64,000 bases of DNA, taken from NCBI RefSeq assembly GCF_036346615.1, contig NZ_CP107836.1, forward strand, positions 3,100,001-3,164,000. The letters are read 5' to 3'. Under the pieces are notes generated by a model that made no database searches, was not told the DNA's origin, and saw nothing but the letters and a program-made list of their open reading frames with translations. Position numbers and translations under genes: made by a program. The DNA is from Streptomyces sp. NBC_00523 (GTDB lineage Bacteria; Actinomycetota; Actinomycetes; Streptomycetales; Streptomycetaceae). Below, one piece after another: positions 1 through 7,502 of this stretch. Every line of letters begins with the position of its first letter. Positions within the stretch are counted from its first letter, which is position 1.

Positions 1-797
1 TCGGCGGCTACCGGCTCGTGGCGGGCACCGCCATGCCGCCGCTGCTCCTGGACGACGAGGAGGCGGTCGCCATCGCGGTGGGCCTGCGAGCCGGAGCCGG
101 CCACGCCATCGAGGGCGTGGACGAGGCGTCCGTACGGGCGCTGGCGAAGCTGGAGCAGGTGCTGCCCTCCCGGCTTCGCCACCGGGTCTCCACCCTCCAG
201 AACGCGACGGTCCCCCTCGCCCGGGGCGACGGTTCGACCATCGACCCGCAGACCCTGACCGTGATGGCGTCGGCGGTCACCGGCCGGGAGCGGCTGCGCT
301 TCGCGTACCGGGCGGGCGACGGCGCGGAGACACGGCGCCAGGTCGAGCCGTACCGGCTGGTGAGCACCGGGTGGCGCTGGTACCTGGTGGCGTACGACCT
401 GGGGCGCGAGGCATGGCGCACCTTCCGCGTCGACCGGGTCAGCGAGCCGTTCGCGACCGGGGCCCGGTTCACGCCGAGGGAGCTGCCGGAGGGGGACGCG
501 GCGGAGTTCCTGTCCAGCTCGATGGCGCGCCGGCAGCCGGAGATCGAGGTGGAGGTGAGCTTCGCGGCGCCGCCGGAGTTCGTGGCCTCGCGGCTGCACG
601 GCCGGATGGGGCCGCTGGAGCCGGAGGGCGAGGGCGGCTCCCGGCTGCGGACCGTGCTGCGGGACAAGCTGGAGTGGCTGGCGGTGCGGCTGGCGATGGT
701 GGACTGCGAGTTCACCGTGCACCGGCCGCCGGAGCTGGTGGCGTACGTGGCGGAGCTGGGCGGCCGGCTCAGCCGCGCGGGGTCCGGCGGGGCGTAG
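1..797 (+). CDS. WYL-domain transcriptional regulator (C-terminal part, 5' end outside window)
   Basis: The reading frame is open from base 3, so the start codon lies upstream of the window. The first visible residues (GGYRL..GTAMPPLLLDDEE) match the linker after the N-terminal winged helix in YafY-type regulators. The rest is the WYL sensor domain: YRLVSTGWRWYLVAYD and a following FRVDRV strand are its hallmark, and the WCX extension comes after it. The family binds DNA through the missing HTH and is thought to sense nucleotide or nucleic-acid ligands through WYL. It converges on hrdD, with a hairpin between the two stops. Target genes cannot be judged from this window. Confidence 0.85.
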   Translation, partial: GGYRLVAGTAMPPLLLDDEEAVAIAVGLRAGAGHAIEGVDEASVRALAKLEQVLPSRLRHRVSTLQNATVPLARGDGSTIDPQTLTVMASAVTGRERLRFAYRAGDGAETRRQVEPYRLVSTGWRWYLVAYDLGREAWRTFRVDRVSEPFATGARFTPRELPEGDAAEFLSSSMARRQPEIEVEVSFAAPPEFVASRLHGRMGPLEPEGEGGSRLRTVLRDKLEWLAVRLAMVDCEFTVHRPPELVAYVAELGGRLSRAGSGGA

Positions 798-818
798 AGA
801 AGCCGCGCGCAAAAGAAT

Positions 819-854
819 GAGCCCCGGCGCCAGGGGGGGTGGGCGCCGGGACTC
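819..854. terminator. Hairpin between convergent WYL regulator and hrdD
   Basis: A 13-bp stem (819-831 with 842-854, one G.T-type mismatch) rich in CCGGCGCC encloses a 10-nt G-rich loop. It lies between two convergent stop codons and probably ends transcription from both sides. There is no clear U-tract, as is common in Streptomyces. Confidence 0.6.
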
Positions 855-906
855 AGCTCAGGGGGCCTGGTGAAGCGGCCCAATTCGGAGGTTACTGGAC
901 TCGGGC

Positions 907-1905
907 TCAGGCCGCAGCGTCAAAGCCCGTGTCGTGAGCCATTCGCTTCAATTCGAGGAGCGCGTGCTTCTCGATCTGGCGGATGCGCTCGCGGGTGAGG
1001 CCGTGCTGCTTGCCGACCTCGGTGAGCGTGCGCTCGCGGCCGTCCTCGATTCCGTACCGCATGCGGATGATCGACGCGGTGCGGTTGTCGAGCTTGCCGA
1101 TCAGCTCCTCCAGCTCCTCGCTGCGCAGCAGCGTGAGCACGGACTGCTCGGGCGAGATGGCGGAGGTGTCCTCCAGGAGGTCACCGAACTGCGTGTCGCC
1201 CTCGTCGTCCACGGACATGTTGAGGCTGACCGGGTCGCGGGCCCAGTCCAGGACGTCGCCGACGCGCCCCGGCGTGGAGCCCAGCTCGGCGGCGATCTCG
1301 GCGTGCTCCGGGTCGCGGCCGTTCTCCCGGTTGAACTCGCGCTGCACCCGGCGGATGCGGCCCAGCTCCTCCACCAGGTGGACGGGGAGCCGGATCGTGC
1401 GCGACTGGTCCGCTATGGAACGGGTGATGGCCTGGCGGATCCACCACGTGGCGTACGTGGAGAACTTGAAGCCCTTGGCGTAGTCGAACTTCTCGACCGC
1501 GCGCACCAGGCCCGCGTTGCCCTCCTGGATCAGGTCGAGCAGGGGGAGCCCGGCCCGCGGGTAGCGGCGGGCGACGGCGACGACGAGACGGAGGTTGGAG
1601 CGGATGAACACGTCCTTGGCGCGCTCGCCCTCGGCGACCAGCGCCTCCAACTCCTCGCGCGAGGCGCCGCCCGCGTCGCTCTCCACCTGGCCGTCGAGGA
1701 TCTGGTGCGCGTAGACACCGGCCTCGACAGCCTGCGAGAGGTCGACTTCCTTGGCGGCGTCGAGCAGCGGCGTACGCGCTATCTCGTCCAGGTACATGCC
1801 GACCAGGTCGCGATCGGCGATCTCTCCGCCCACGGCGCGAACACTGCTCGCCCGGTTGGTCCCGCCGGTGGCGGACGAACGACGGGCGACGGCACGGGTT
1901 GCCAT
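907..1905 (-). CDS. hrdD: Group 2 RNA polymerase sigma factor, HrdD-type
   Basis: A sigma-70 family protein of 332 aa that directs RNA polymerase to promoters resembling those used by the principal sigma factor HrdB. Region 1.2 begins near residue 27 (DLVGMYLDEIARTPLL), region 2 carries the core-binding and -10 helices (RSNLRLVVAVARRYP, FKFSTYATWWIRQAITRSIADQ), and region 4 ends with the -35 HTH (ERTLTEVGKQHGLTRERIRQIE). The length and the MATRAVARR start fit the short Hrd sigma factors (HrdA/C/D) rather than the roughly 510-aa HrdB. I favour HrdD from remembered sequence and from the SigR-type promoter upstream. The ATG at 1905 was chosen because AAGGGAG lies 7 nt upstream; the longer ORF to 2004 runs through the promoter. 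Confidence 0.85.
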   Translation of the reverse strand: MATRAVARRSSATGGTNRASSVRAVGGEIADRDLVGMYLDEIARTPLLDAAKEVDLSQAVEAGVYAHQILDGQVESDAGGASREELEALVAEGERAKDVFIRSNLRLVVAVARRYPRAGLPLLDLIQEGNAGLVRAVEKFDYAKGFKFSTYATWWIRQAITRSIADQSRTIRLPVHLVEELGRIRRVQREFNRENGRDPEHAEIAAELGSTPGRVGDVLDWARDPVSLNMSVDDEGDTQFGDLLEDTSAISPEQSVLTLLRSEELEELIGKLDNRTASIIRMRYGIEDGRERTLTEVGKQHGLTRERIRQIEKHALLELKRMAHDTGFDAAA

Positions 1906-1966
1906 GCGTGCTCCCTTGCTGAGTAGGTCGCGACACCCTCTCGGGTGCCCTGCATCCGATGGAAAC

Positions 1967-1993
1967 AACGACTGGAATCCGGACAGAATTCCC
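1967..1993 (-). promoter_or_regulatory. SigR-type promoter of hrdD
   Basis: On the minus strand, GGGAAT (1988-1993) is followed after exactly 18 nt by GTT (1967-1969). This matches the SigR consensus GGAAT-N18/19-GTT. It lies about 60 nt upstream of the hrdD start. hrdD is a known member of the S. coelicolor thiol-oxidative-stress SigR regulon, which supports both the promoter and the gene name. Confidence 0.82.
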
Positions 1994-2282
1994 ATGCCTG
2001 GCATTAAATTTCGAGATCATGCAGTACCCTGTCCCGCCACCGGTGCGGGCGCATGCCACTGCCGGGCACGTTCGTGCAGGTCAGGCCGGGCACCCAGAGC
2101 GTTCCGGGGTCCCTCGTCACCCCCGTACCCCGGAAGACGCCGGCTACGGGTCACCGGTTGCCCGGACCGCCGTCCCGGGACCGGCGCCCGCGGGCCCCGG
2201 TCCGGAGTCCTAGGCCCCATGCCCGGGACCTTGGGACCGCAGTCCGTTACCGGGCGCGCACCGGGTGCATAGCGTCGCTGTC
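1994..2282. other. Divergent intergenic region, hrdD / questin oxidase-like gene
   Basis: This GC-rich stretch lies upstream of the SigR promoter and has no convincing gene. Short CCGGGACC-like elements recur around 2177 and 2222, but I see no clear operator. The promoter of the plus-strand gene must lie here and was not recognised. Confidence 0.4.
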
Positions 2283-3329
2283 ATGGACGAGACGACGCAC
2301 CGCACCGCCCCCGACACCACCGGCACCCTCGACGAGGCCCTGGAGCGTCTGCACTCCTCCGGCCCCGAGCGCGAGGGCTGGCTGACCAATCACGCGCCCA
2401 TGGCCGTGGAGGCCCTGGTCCGCAACGGCCAGGCGGCCACCGTGCACCGCTGGCTCGACCACTACCGGGCGAAGCTGGAGGACATGCCGGACCGTTTCGC
2501 CGAGGTCACCCCGGCGAACTGGCAGGAGGCCCTGGGCGACCCCCGCCGCATCGCCGACTGGGCGGCCTACTTCGAGCGGGAGACCGCCGACCGCCCCTGG
2601 CGCGACGTGCTCGCCGAGTGGTGGCCCCGGCTGCTCCCGGGCATCGCGGGCGGCTCCACGCACCCCGTGATCCGGCTCGGCCACAGCGTGCGCACCCTGC
2701 TGACCACCGAGGAGACCGGCCCCCGCGTCACGGAGATGGCGCACGCGCTCGGCTATTGGGCGGCCCGCCACCAGCCGCTGCCCCCGCTGACCCCGCTCGC
2801 CCCGGTCCGGACCGCCGGCGACGCGCTGGCCGCCGTACCCCGGGTGCCCGACCAGAGCGGCGGCATCCGGGCCCGGCTGGCCCAGATCACGGCCTTCCCG
2901 CAGTGGCAGGGCGCGGCCGCGACCGGCGCGGACGAGGCGCGCGCGGGGCTGGAGGAGCTGGTGGGGGCCGCGGTCCACCGCTATACGGAGTACGGGCACG
3001 GCAACCCGGTGATGCTGGTGCACGCGGCGACCGCGCCCAACGCCGTCCTGCGGACGCTGCCGGCGCTGCCGCGCGAGCTGTGGGTGCCGAGCGTGGGGGC
3101 GGCCTGGGCGGCGAGCGCGGCGGTGACCGCCGCGTACTCCCCCGCCGAGGCCGCCGTCCTCCCGGCCGGGTACGGGGCGTCGCTCACGGCCGGGGAGCTG
3201 TTCGAGCGGGCGGCTGCGCACGGCGACGACCACACCATCAAGTTCACGGACACCGCGCTGGACGTGGGCGACGCACCGGCCCTGGCGGCGGCGCTGCGCT
3301 CGGTGGAGCTGAACCCGCCGGTGCTCTGA
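2283..3329 (+). CDS. Questin oxidase-like (DUF4243) protein
   Basis: A 348-aa soluble protein that resembles the questin oxidase-like/DUF4243 family. Fungal members perform Baeyer-Villiger-type ring opening of anthraquinones. The N-terminal block (LTNHAPMAVEALVRNGQ, then WLDHYR) and the central LGHSVRTLL and KFTDTALD segments are the recognisable family features. Streptomyces has many members whose substrates are unknown. The ATG at 2283 begins MDETTH; a GTG six codons upstream is also in frame, and neither has a strong ribosome site. It is divergent from hrdD and converges on the dioxygenase gene with a 6-nt gap. Family assignment is from memory of motif style; the reaction is not established. 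Confidence 0.7.
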   Translation: MDETTHRTAPDTTGTLDEALERLHSSGPEREGWLTNHAPMAVEALVRNGQAATVHRWLDHYRAKLEDMPDRFAEVTPANWQEALGDPRRIADWAAYFERETADRPWRDVLAEWWPRLLPGIAGGSTHPVIRLGHSVRTLLTTEETGPRVTEMAHALGYWAARHQPLPPLTPLAPVRTAGDALAAVPRVPDQSGGIRARLAQITAFPQWQGAAATGADEARAGLEELVGAAVHRYTEYGHGNPVMLVHAATAPNAVLRTLPALPRELWVPSVGAAWAASAAVTAAYSPAEAAVLPAGYGASLTAGELFERAAAHGDDHTIKFTDTALDVGDAPALAAALRSVELNPPVL

Positions 3330-3335
3330 GAACCT

Positions 3336-4118
3336 CTATCCGTACTGCACCGAGCGCTTCGCAAGCCCCATCCAGAAGCCGTCGATCACGCTGCGCCCCT
3401 GGCCGAGCTCCTGCTCGGCGGCGCCGAGGGTGACGAAGAGCGGGGCGAAGTGCTCGGTGCGCGGGTGTGCCAGGCGGCCCGCCGGGGACTTGTGCTCGAA
3501 GTCCAGGAGCGCGTCGATGTCCTGCGCCTGGAGCGCCCGGTTCCCCCAGTCGTCGAACTCCGCCGACCAGCCGGGGACGCCGCCGCCGGTGTGGCGCAGG
3601 GCGGCCAGGTTGTGCGTGAAGAAGCCGCTGCCGATGATCAGGACGCCCTCGTCGCGCAGCGGCGCCAGCTTGCGCCCGATGTCCATCAGCTTCTGCGGGT
3701 CGAGCGTCGGCAGGGAGATCTGGAGCACCGGAATATCGGCGTCCGGGAACATCTCGACCAGCGGGACGTACGCGCCGTGGTCGAGGCCGCGGTCCGGGAT
3801 GTCCTGGACCGGCGTACCGGCGCCGCGCAGCAGTTTGCGGACGCTCTCGGCGAGCCGCGGGGCACCCGGGGCCGCGTACCTGACCTGGTAGTAGTGCTCC
3901 GGGAAGCCCCAGAAGTCGTACACCAGCGGAAGCGTCTCGGTGGCGCCGAGCGCGAGCGGGGCCTCCTCCCAGTGCGCGGACACCATGAGGACGGCGGTGG
4001 GGCGCGGGAGCTCCGCCGACCAGGCGGCCAGCTCGCCGGGCCAGACGGGGTCGTCGGCGAGCGGCGGGGCCCCGTGGGAGAGGTAGAGGGCGGGCATGCG
4101 CTCCGAGGTGATGGTCAT
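3336..4118 (-). CDS. LigB/DODA-type extradiol dioxygenase
   Basis: A 260-aa non-haem iron dioxygenase of the DODA/YgiD class in the LigB superfamily, which opens catechol-type rings such as 4,5-DOPA. The N-terminal LYLSHGAPPL carries the first metal-ligand histidine. Further features are the central SAHWEE, DHGAYVPLVEMFPDADIPV and the GSGFFTHNL block, and the C-terminal HFAPLFVTLGAA supplies another histidine. The start at 4118 (MTITSERM) has GGGGAG 4 nt upstream; the longer frame would use a TTG. It is divergent from a MarR regulator, a common arrangement in which MarR controls aromatic-compound degradation. The natural substrate is unknown. Confidence 0.85.
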   Translation of the reverse strand: MTITSERMPALYLSHGAPPLADDPVWPGELAAWSAELPRPTAVLMVSAHWEEAPLALGATETLPLVYDFWGFPEHYYQVRYAAPGAPRLAESVRKLLRGAGTPVQDIPDRGLDHGAYVPLVEMFPDADIPVLQISLPTLDPQKLMDIGRKLAPLRDEGVLIIGSGFFTHNLAALRHTGGGVPGWSAEFDDWGNRALQAQDIDALLDFEHKSPAGRLAHPRTEHFAPLFVTLGAAEQELGQGRSVIDGFWMGLAKRSVQYG

Positions 4119-4253
4119 GACACTCCCCAACTGCGGCTACTCAAGGTAATTCTTCTGTAGAGGGCTTCGACAGGAAGGATTCTTTAATCTTCAAGCTCCT
4201 ACCTTCAGAGACCTTAGCTCTATCTAGTTCAACTTTCAAGAAAAGGTCGTACA
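4119..4253. promoter_or_regulatory. AT-rich divergent control region, dioxygenase / marR
   Basis: This 135-nt region is strikingly AT-richer than its surroundings and contains repeated TTCAA(G/C) elements (near 4141, 4192, 4229 and 4235). It separates the divergent dioxygenase and MarR genes and probably holds both promoters and the MarR operator. I could not define a clean palindrome. Confidence 0.45.
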
Positions 4254-4766
4254 GTGGAGTACATGACCACGGCATCAACCGGTGCGCCGCTCTGGCTCAC
4301 CGACGAAGAACAATGCGTCTGGCGCGCGTATCTGCACGCCACCACGCTTCTGGAGGATCACCTCGACCGCCAGTTGCAGGCCGATGCCGGCATGCCGCAC
4401 ATCTACTACGGCCTGCTCGTCCAGCTCTCCCAGGCGCCCCGGCACCGGCTGCGGATGACCGAACTGGCCAGGAACGCCAAGATCACCCGCTCCCGCCTCT
4501 CCCACGCGGTCGCCCGGCTGGAGAAGAACGGCTGGGTCCGCCGCGAGGACTGCCCCTCCGACAAGCGCGGCCAGAACGCCGTCCTCACCGACGAGGGCCA
4601 CGCGATGCTGCGCCGCTCGGCCCCCGGCCATGTGAAGGCCGTCCGCCAGGCGATGTTCGACCGCCTCACGCCCGAGCAGGTGCGCTCGCTCGGCGAGATC
4701 ATGCAGGTCCTGGCGGCCGGACTCCAGCCGGAGGGCGCGGACGCCGACCTCCCCTGGCTGCGCTGA
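4254..4766 (+). CDS. MarR family transcriptional regulator
   Basis: A 170-aa winged-helix regulator, probably a dimeric repressor released by small aromatic ligands. The wHTH spans about residues 60-120: LRMTELARNAKITRSRLSHAVARLEKNGWVRRE is the recognition helix, and CPSDKRGQNAVLTDEG forms the wing with the usual D-x-R. Flanking helices form the dimer interface. GTG at 4254 has AAAAGG 7 nt upstream; ATG at 4263 is an alternative with a closer GGAG. It is transcribed away from the dioxygenase gene, its most likely target together with itself. Confidence 0.9.
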   Translation: MEYMTTASTGAPLWLTDEEQCVWRAYLHATTLLEDHLDRQLQADAGMPHIYYGLLVQLSQAPRHRLRMTELARNAKITRSRLSHAVARLEKNGWVRREDCPSDKRGQNAVLTDEGHAMLRRSAPGHVKAVRQAMFDRLTPEQVRSLGEIMQVLAAGLQPEGADADLPWLR

Positions 4767-4786
4767 GCCCCCCGCCCCGACACACC

Positions 4787-4824
4787 TCTGCCCCGGTCCT
4801 CTCGCACGAGGGAACCGGGGCAGA
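4787..4824. terminator. Bidirectional terminator between marR and MFS exporter gene
   Basis: A perfect 11-bp stem, TCTGCCCCGGT (4787-4797) with its complement (4814-4824), is extended by an inner CCTC/GAGG pairing around a 6-nt loop. It sits between two convergent genes and is followed by AAACG on the plus strand. Confidence 0.8.
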
Positions 4825-4861
4825 AACGTATCCGCGCAGGCGGCGACGGGTCAGCGGGCGG

Positions 4862-6406
4862 TCAGTGGGCGACGACCGGGACCCGGAACTCGTCCTCGAC
4901 GCCCTCCGCGTCACCGGAAGCGGAGCCTCCGGTGGTGCCCGCCGGGGCCGGACGGCCGGCGTTGACGAAGGTCAGCGCGATGGCGGCGGCCACCACCAGG
5001 ATGCCGACGGCCCACCAGATGGCACCGGTGAAGCCGTGCACCATCGACTGGAGCTTCAGCAGCTCCGGGTTCTTGGCGCCGAGCGCGGCGTGCGAGGTGG
5101 CGTACGCCGTGGCGGCCGAGGCGGCGATCGTGTTCAGCAGGGCCGTACCGATCGCGCCGCCGACCTGCTGCGAGGTGTTGACCATCGCCGAGGCGACACC
5201 CGCGTCACGCGGCTCGACACCGTGCGTGGCGAGCGACATGGCCGGCATGAACGCCGTACCCATGCCCAGACCCAGCAGCAGCTGGCCGGGCAGGATGACG
5301 GCCGCGTACGAGGAGTTGATGTCCAGCTGGGTGAGCAGCAGCATGCCGACCGCGGCGGTCAGGAAGCCGGGGCCCATCAGCTTGCGGGCCGGGACCCGGG
5401 TCATCAGCCGGGCGCCGATCTGCGTGGAGCCGGTGATCATGCCCGCGATCATCGGCATGAAGGCGAAGCCGGTCTTGATCGGCGAGTAGCCCTGCACGAC
5501 CTGGAGGTAGTACGTGAGGAAGAGGAACAGGCCGAACATCGCGATGACGGCCAGGCCCAGCGAGAGGTAGACGCCACCGCGGTTGCGGTCCATCACGACG
5601 CGCAGCGGGAGCAGCGGCGACTTGACCTTGGCCTCGGTGAGGACGAAGGCGAGCAGCAGGACACCGGCGGCGACGAACGAACCGACGGTCAGCGCGTCCG
5701 ACCAGCCCGCGGACTCGGCGCGGGTGAACCCGTACACCAGCGAGACCAGACCCAGCGCGGACAGGACCACGCCCGGGATGTCGAGCGGCGAGCGGTTGCG
5801 GGTGCCGGCGGGCTCGCGGATGACGAAGTACGCACCGGCCGCGGCGACGATCGCGAAGGGGATGTTGACGAAGAAGGTCCAGCGCCAGTTCAGCGTCTGG
5901 GTCAGGAGACCGCCGAGGATCAGGCCGACGGCGCCACCGCCACCGGCGATCGCCCCGTAGATACCGAAGGCCTTGGCGCGCTCCTTGGCGTCGGTGAACA
6001 TCACCGCGAGCAGCGAGAGCGCGGCCGGCGCGAGCAGCGCGCCGAAGACGCCCTGGAGGGCGCGGGAGCCGAACAGCATGCCCTGGTTCTGCGCCGCGCC
6101 ACCGAGCGCGGAGGCCAGCGCGAAGCCGATCAGGCCCACCACGAAGGTGCGCTTGCGGCCCCAGAGGTCGGCGATGCGCCCGCCGAAGAGCAGCAGCCCG
6201 CCGAAGGCGAGGGCGTAGGCGGTGATGACCCACTGCTTGTTGGCGTCGGTGATGCCGAGGGCGGTCTGCGCGTGCGGCAGCGCGATGTTCACGATCGTGG
6301 CGTCGAGCACCACCATCAGCTGCGCGAGCGCGATGAAGGCCAGGGCCTTCCAGCGGCTGGGGTCGGGAAGTCGGAGATCGGGTGTTTTCGACAGGGAATT
6401 TGGCAT
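4862..6406 (-). CDS. DHA2-family MFS drug exporter (14-TMS, EmrB/QacA type)
   Basis: A 514-aa integral membrane proton antiporter, predicted to export drugs or toxic metabolites. TM1 carries the DHA family motif (AQLMVVLDATIVNIALP). Motif A follows TM2 (GGRIADLWGRKRTF), and motif C of antiporters appears in TM5 (GAIAGGGGAVGLILGG). The length and hydrophobic periodicity fit 14 helices. I prefer ATG 6406 because AGGTGG lies 8 nt upstream; GTG 6418 is the longer option. It lies downstream of, and in the same direction as, a TetR regulator, with 162 nt containing a tandem repeat in between. TetR probably represses it. Confidence 0.9.
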   Translation of the reverse strand: MPNSLSKTPDLRLPDPSRWKALAFIALAQLMVVLDATIVNIALPHAQTALGITDANKQWVITAYALAFGGLLLFGGRIADLWGRKRTFVVGLIGFALASALGGAAQNQGMLFGSRALQGVFGALLAPAALSLLAVMFTDAKERAKAFGIYGAIAGGGGAVGLILGGLLTQTLNWRWTFFVNIPFAIVAAAGAYFVIREPAGTRNRSPLDIPGVVLSALGLVSLVYGFTRAESAGWSDALTVGSFVAAGVLLLAFVLTEAKVKSPLLPLRVVMDRNRGGVYLSLGLAVIAMFGLFLFLTYYLQVVQGYSPIKTGFAFMPMIAGMITGSTQIGARLMTRVPARKLMGPGFLTAAVGMLLLTQLDINSSYAAVILPGQLLLGLGMGTAFMPAMSLATHGVEPRDAGVASAMVNTSQQVGGAIGTALLNTIAASAATAYATSHAALGAKNPELLKLQSMVHGFTGAIWWAVGILVVAAAIALTFVNAGRPAPAGTTGGSASGDAEGVEDEFRVPVVAH

Positions 6407-6504
6407 GGGAGTGGCCACCTAGGAGCGCGCGAGGGCGCGAGAGATCGCGAACCGTGCGGTCCGCTGGTCGCGGGCACGGCCGAGGGCACGTATACGGACG
6501 GGAG

Positions 6505-6568
6505 GAGGTCGGGCTCAGGTCACAGAGGTCGGACTCGGATCACGGAGGTCAGGCGGGCGCGGATCACG
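6505..6568. repeat. Tandem ~20-bp repeats between tetR and MFS exporter gene
   Basis: Two 20-bp units begin GAGGTCGG(G/A)CTC (6505-6524 and 6525-6544). A third, diverged and slightly longer unit starting GAGGTC follows (6545-6568). Each ends in a (G/A)TCAC-type box. The 20-bp period is two helical turns. Position just downstream of the tetR stop suggests regulator binding or an accidental duplication. Confidence 0.55.
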
Positions 6569-7216
6569 TCACGTGCGGCGCCGCAGGTCCTCCAAGGTCG
6601 CCGCCGTTCCGGGGAGTACGGACCGGGCCGGGGCCTCCAGTCCGTCCAGGAACAGCTGGATGTGACGGTGGGTGAACCGGTCGATGTTCGGGCAGGCGAT
6701 GCCCGGCAGCGGCCGGGTGAGCTGGGAGAGGGCGACCAGTACGTCACCGACGGCGATGTCGGTGCGCAGGCGCCCCGCGGACATGGCGCGCGCGACGAGC
6801 CCTTCGACGGCCTCTTCGAGGCGCCGGCGCTCGGCGAGCAGTTCGGGATGGTCCTTGTCGAAGCCGCCGGAGAGCATGGGGCACAGGGCCCCGATGCGTT
6901 CGTCGGCGGCCGCGTGGACGAAGCGGGTGAGCGCGTCGAAGGGGTCCGCTTCTTCGGCGGTGGCCTCCTCGGCGCGGTCGGTGGTACGGGAGGTGACCGC
7001 GAGCACGACCTCGTGGACGAGGGCGGCCCGGTCGGGGAAGTTCCGGTAGAGCGTCGCGTTGCCGACGCCGGCGCGGCGGGCGACCTCGTCCAGGGGCACG
7101 TCGGGCCCGAACTCCACGAACATCTCGCGCGCGGCCGTCACGATCCGCTCCCGGTTGCGCAGCGCGTCGGCCCTCGGCCTCGGCGTACGGGGCTGCGCGG
7201 GTGCGGTGGTGGCCAC
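6569..7216 (-). CDS. TetR/AcrR family transcriptional regulator
   Basis: A 215-aa one-domain regulator. The N-terminal HTH spans about residues 20-65 (RERIVTAAREMFVEFGPDVPLDEVARRAGVGNATLYRNFPDRAALVHEV), the classic TetR motif ending in the LYRNFP helix. The C-terminal helical ligand domain resembles the SbtR-like class (CPMLSGGF, TDIAVGDVLVALSQL). The GTG at 7216 has AAGGAG 7 nt upstream, so the longer frame to 7414 was rejected. It lies upstream of the MFS exporter gene in the same direction and is the likely sensor that derepresses export. A large nested palindrome lies upstream in the gap to the protease gene. Confidence 0.9.
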   Translation of the reverse strand: MATTAPAQPRTPRPRADALRNRERIVTAAREMFVEFGPDVPLDEVARRAGVGNATLYRNFPDRAALVHEVVLAVTSRTTDRAEEATAEEADPFDALTRFVHAAADERIGALCPMLSGGFDKDHPELLAERRRLEEAVEGLVARAMSAGRLRTDIAVGDVLVALSQLTRPLPGIACPNIDRFTHRHIQLFLDGLEAPARSVLPGTAATLEDLRRRT

Positions 7217-7282
7217 GGCGGTGCTCCTTGTCTTTCTTGACTTCCCTGGCGGTTCTCTCTGTGCGGTTCCGGCCGGAGAAAC

Positions 7283-7346
7283 AACCGGGGACCGCTTCCC
7301 CGTTTCGCTGGGGACACGAGTGCAAACGGGGAAACCCTCCCCGGTT
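7283..7346. repeat. 64-bp nested inverted repeat between tetR and protease gene
   Basis: The outer arms AACCGGGGA (7283-7291) and TCCCCGGTT (7338-7346) are perfect complements. The inner arms TTCCCCGTTT (7296-7305) and AAACGGGGAA (7324-7333) are also perfect. The two layers are separated by 4 nt on each side, with an 18-nt centre. It lies in the divergent gap between the tetR and M6-protease starts. It could be a double operator, a leader hairpin for the protease mRNA, or both. Confidence 0.7.
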
Positions 7347-7502
7347 ATTTCCCCGGACTTTGTGACCCGCGTCACGCACACCGCCACCGCCGGAAAACCA
7401 ACCGAACGGCGCACCCAGCGAGCGGCCCGCGATCACCCGGCAGAGGCTGACGGCAGAGCGCAGCCGGGGTCGGCCGGCTGCCGCGGACCGGAAGGCGCCT
7501 CG

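Noticed and set aside
1906-2004. 33-residue N-terminal extension of the HrdD-type sigma factor
   Set aside because: It would translate the SigR promoter; ATG 1905 has a good ribosome site and the family N-terminus.
4313-7240. 975-aa plus-strand ORF over marR, MFS and tetR genes
   Set aside because: Antisense shadow in high-GC DNA; Arg/Gly-rich with no family features, while the genes on the real strands have clear domains and ribosome sites.
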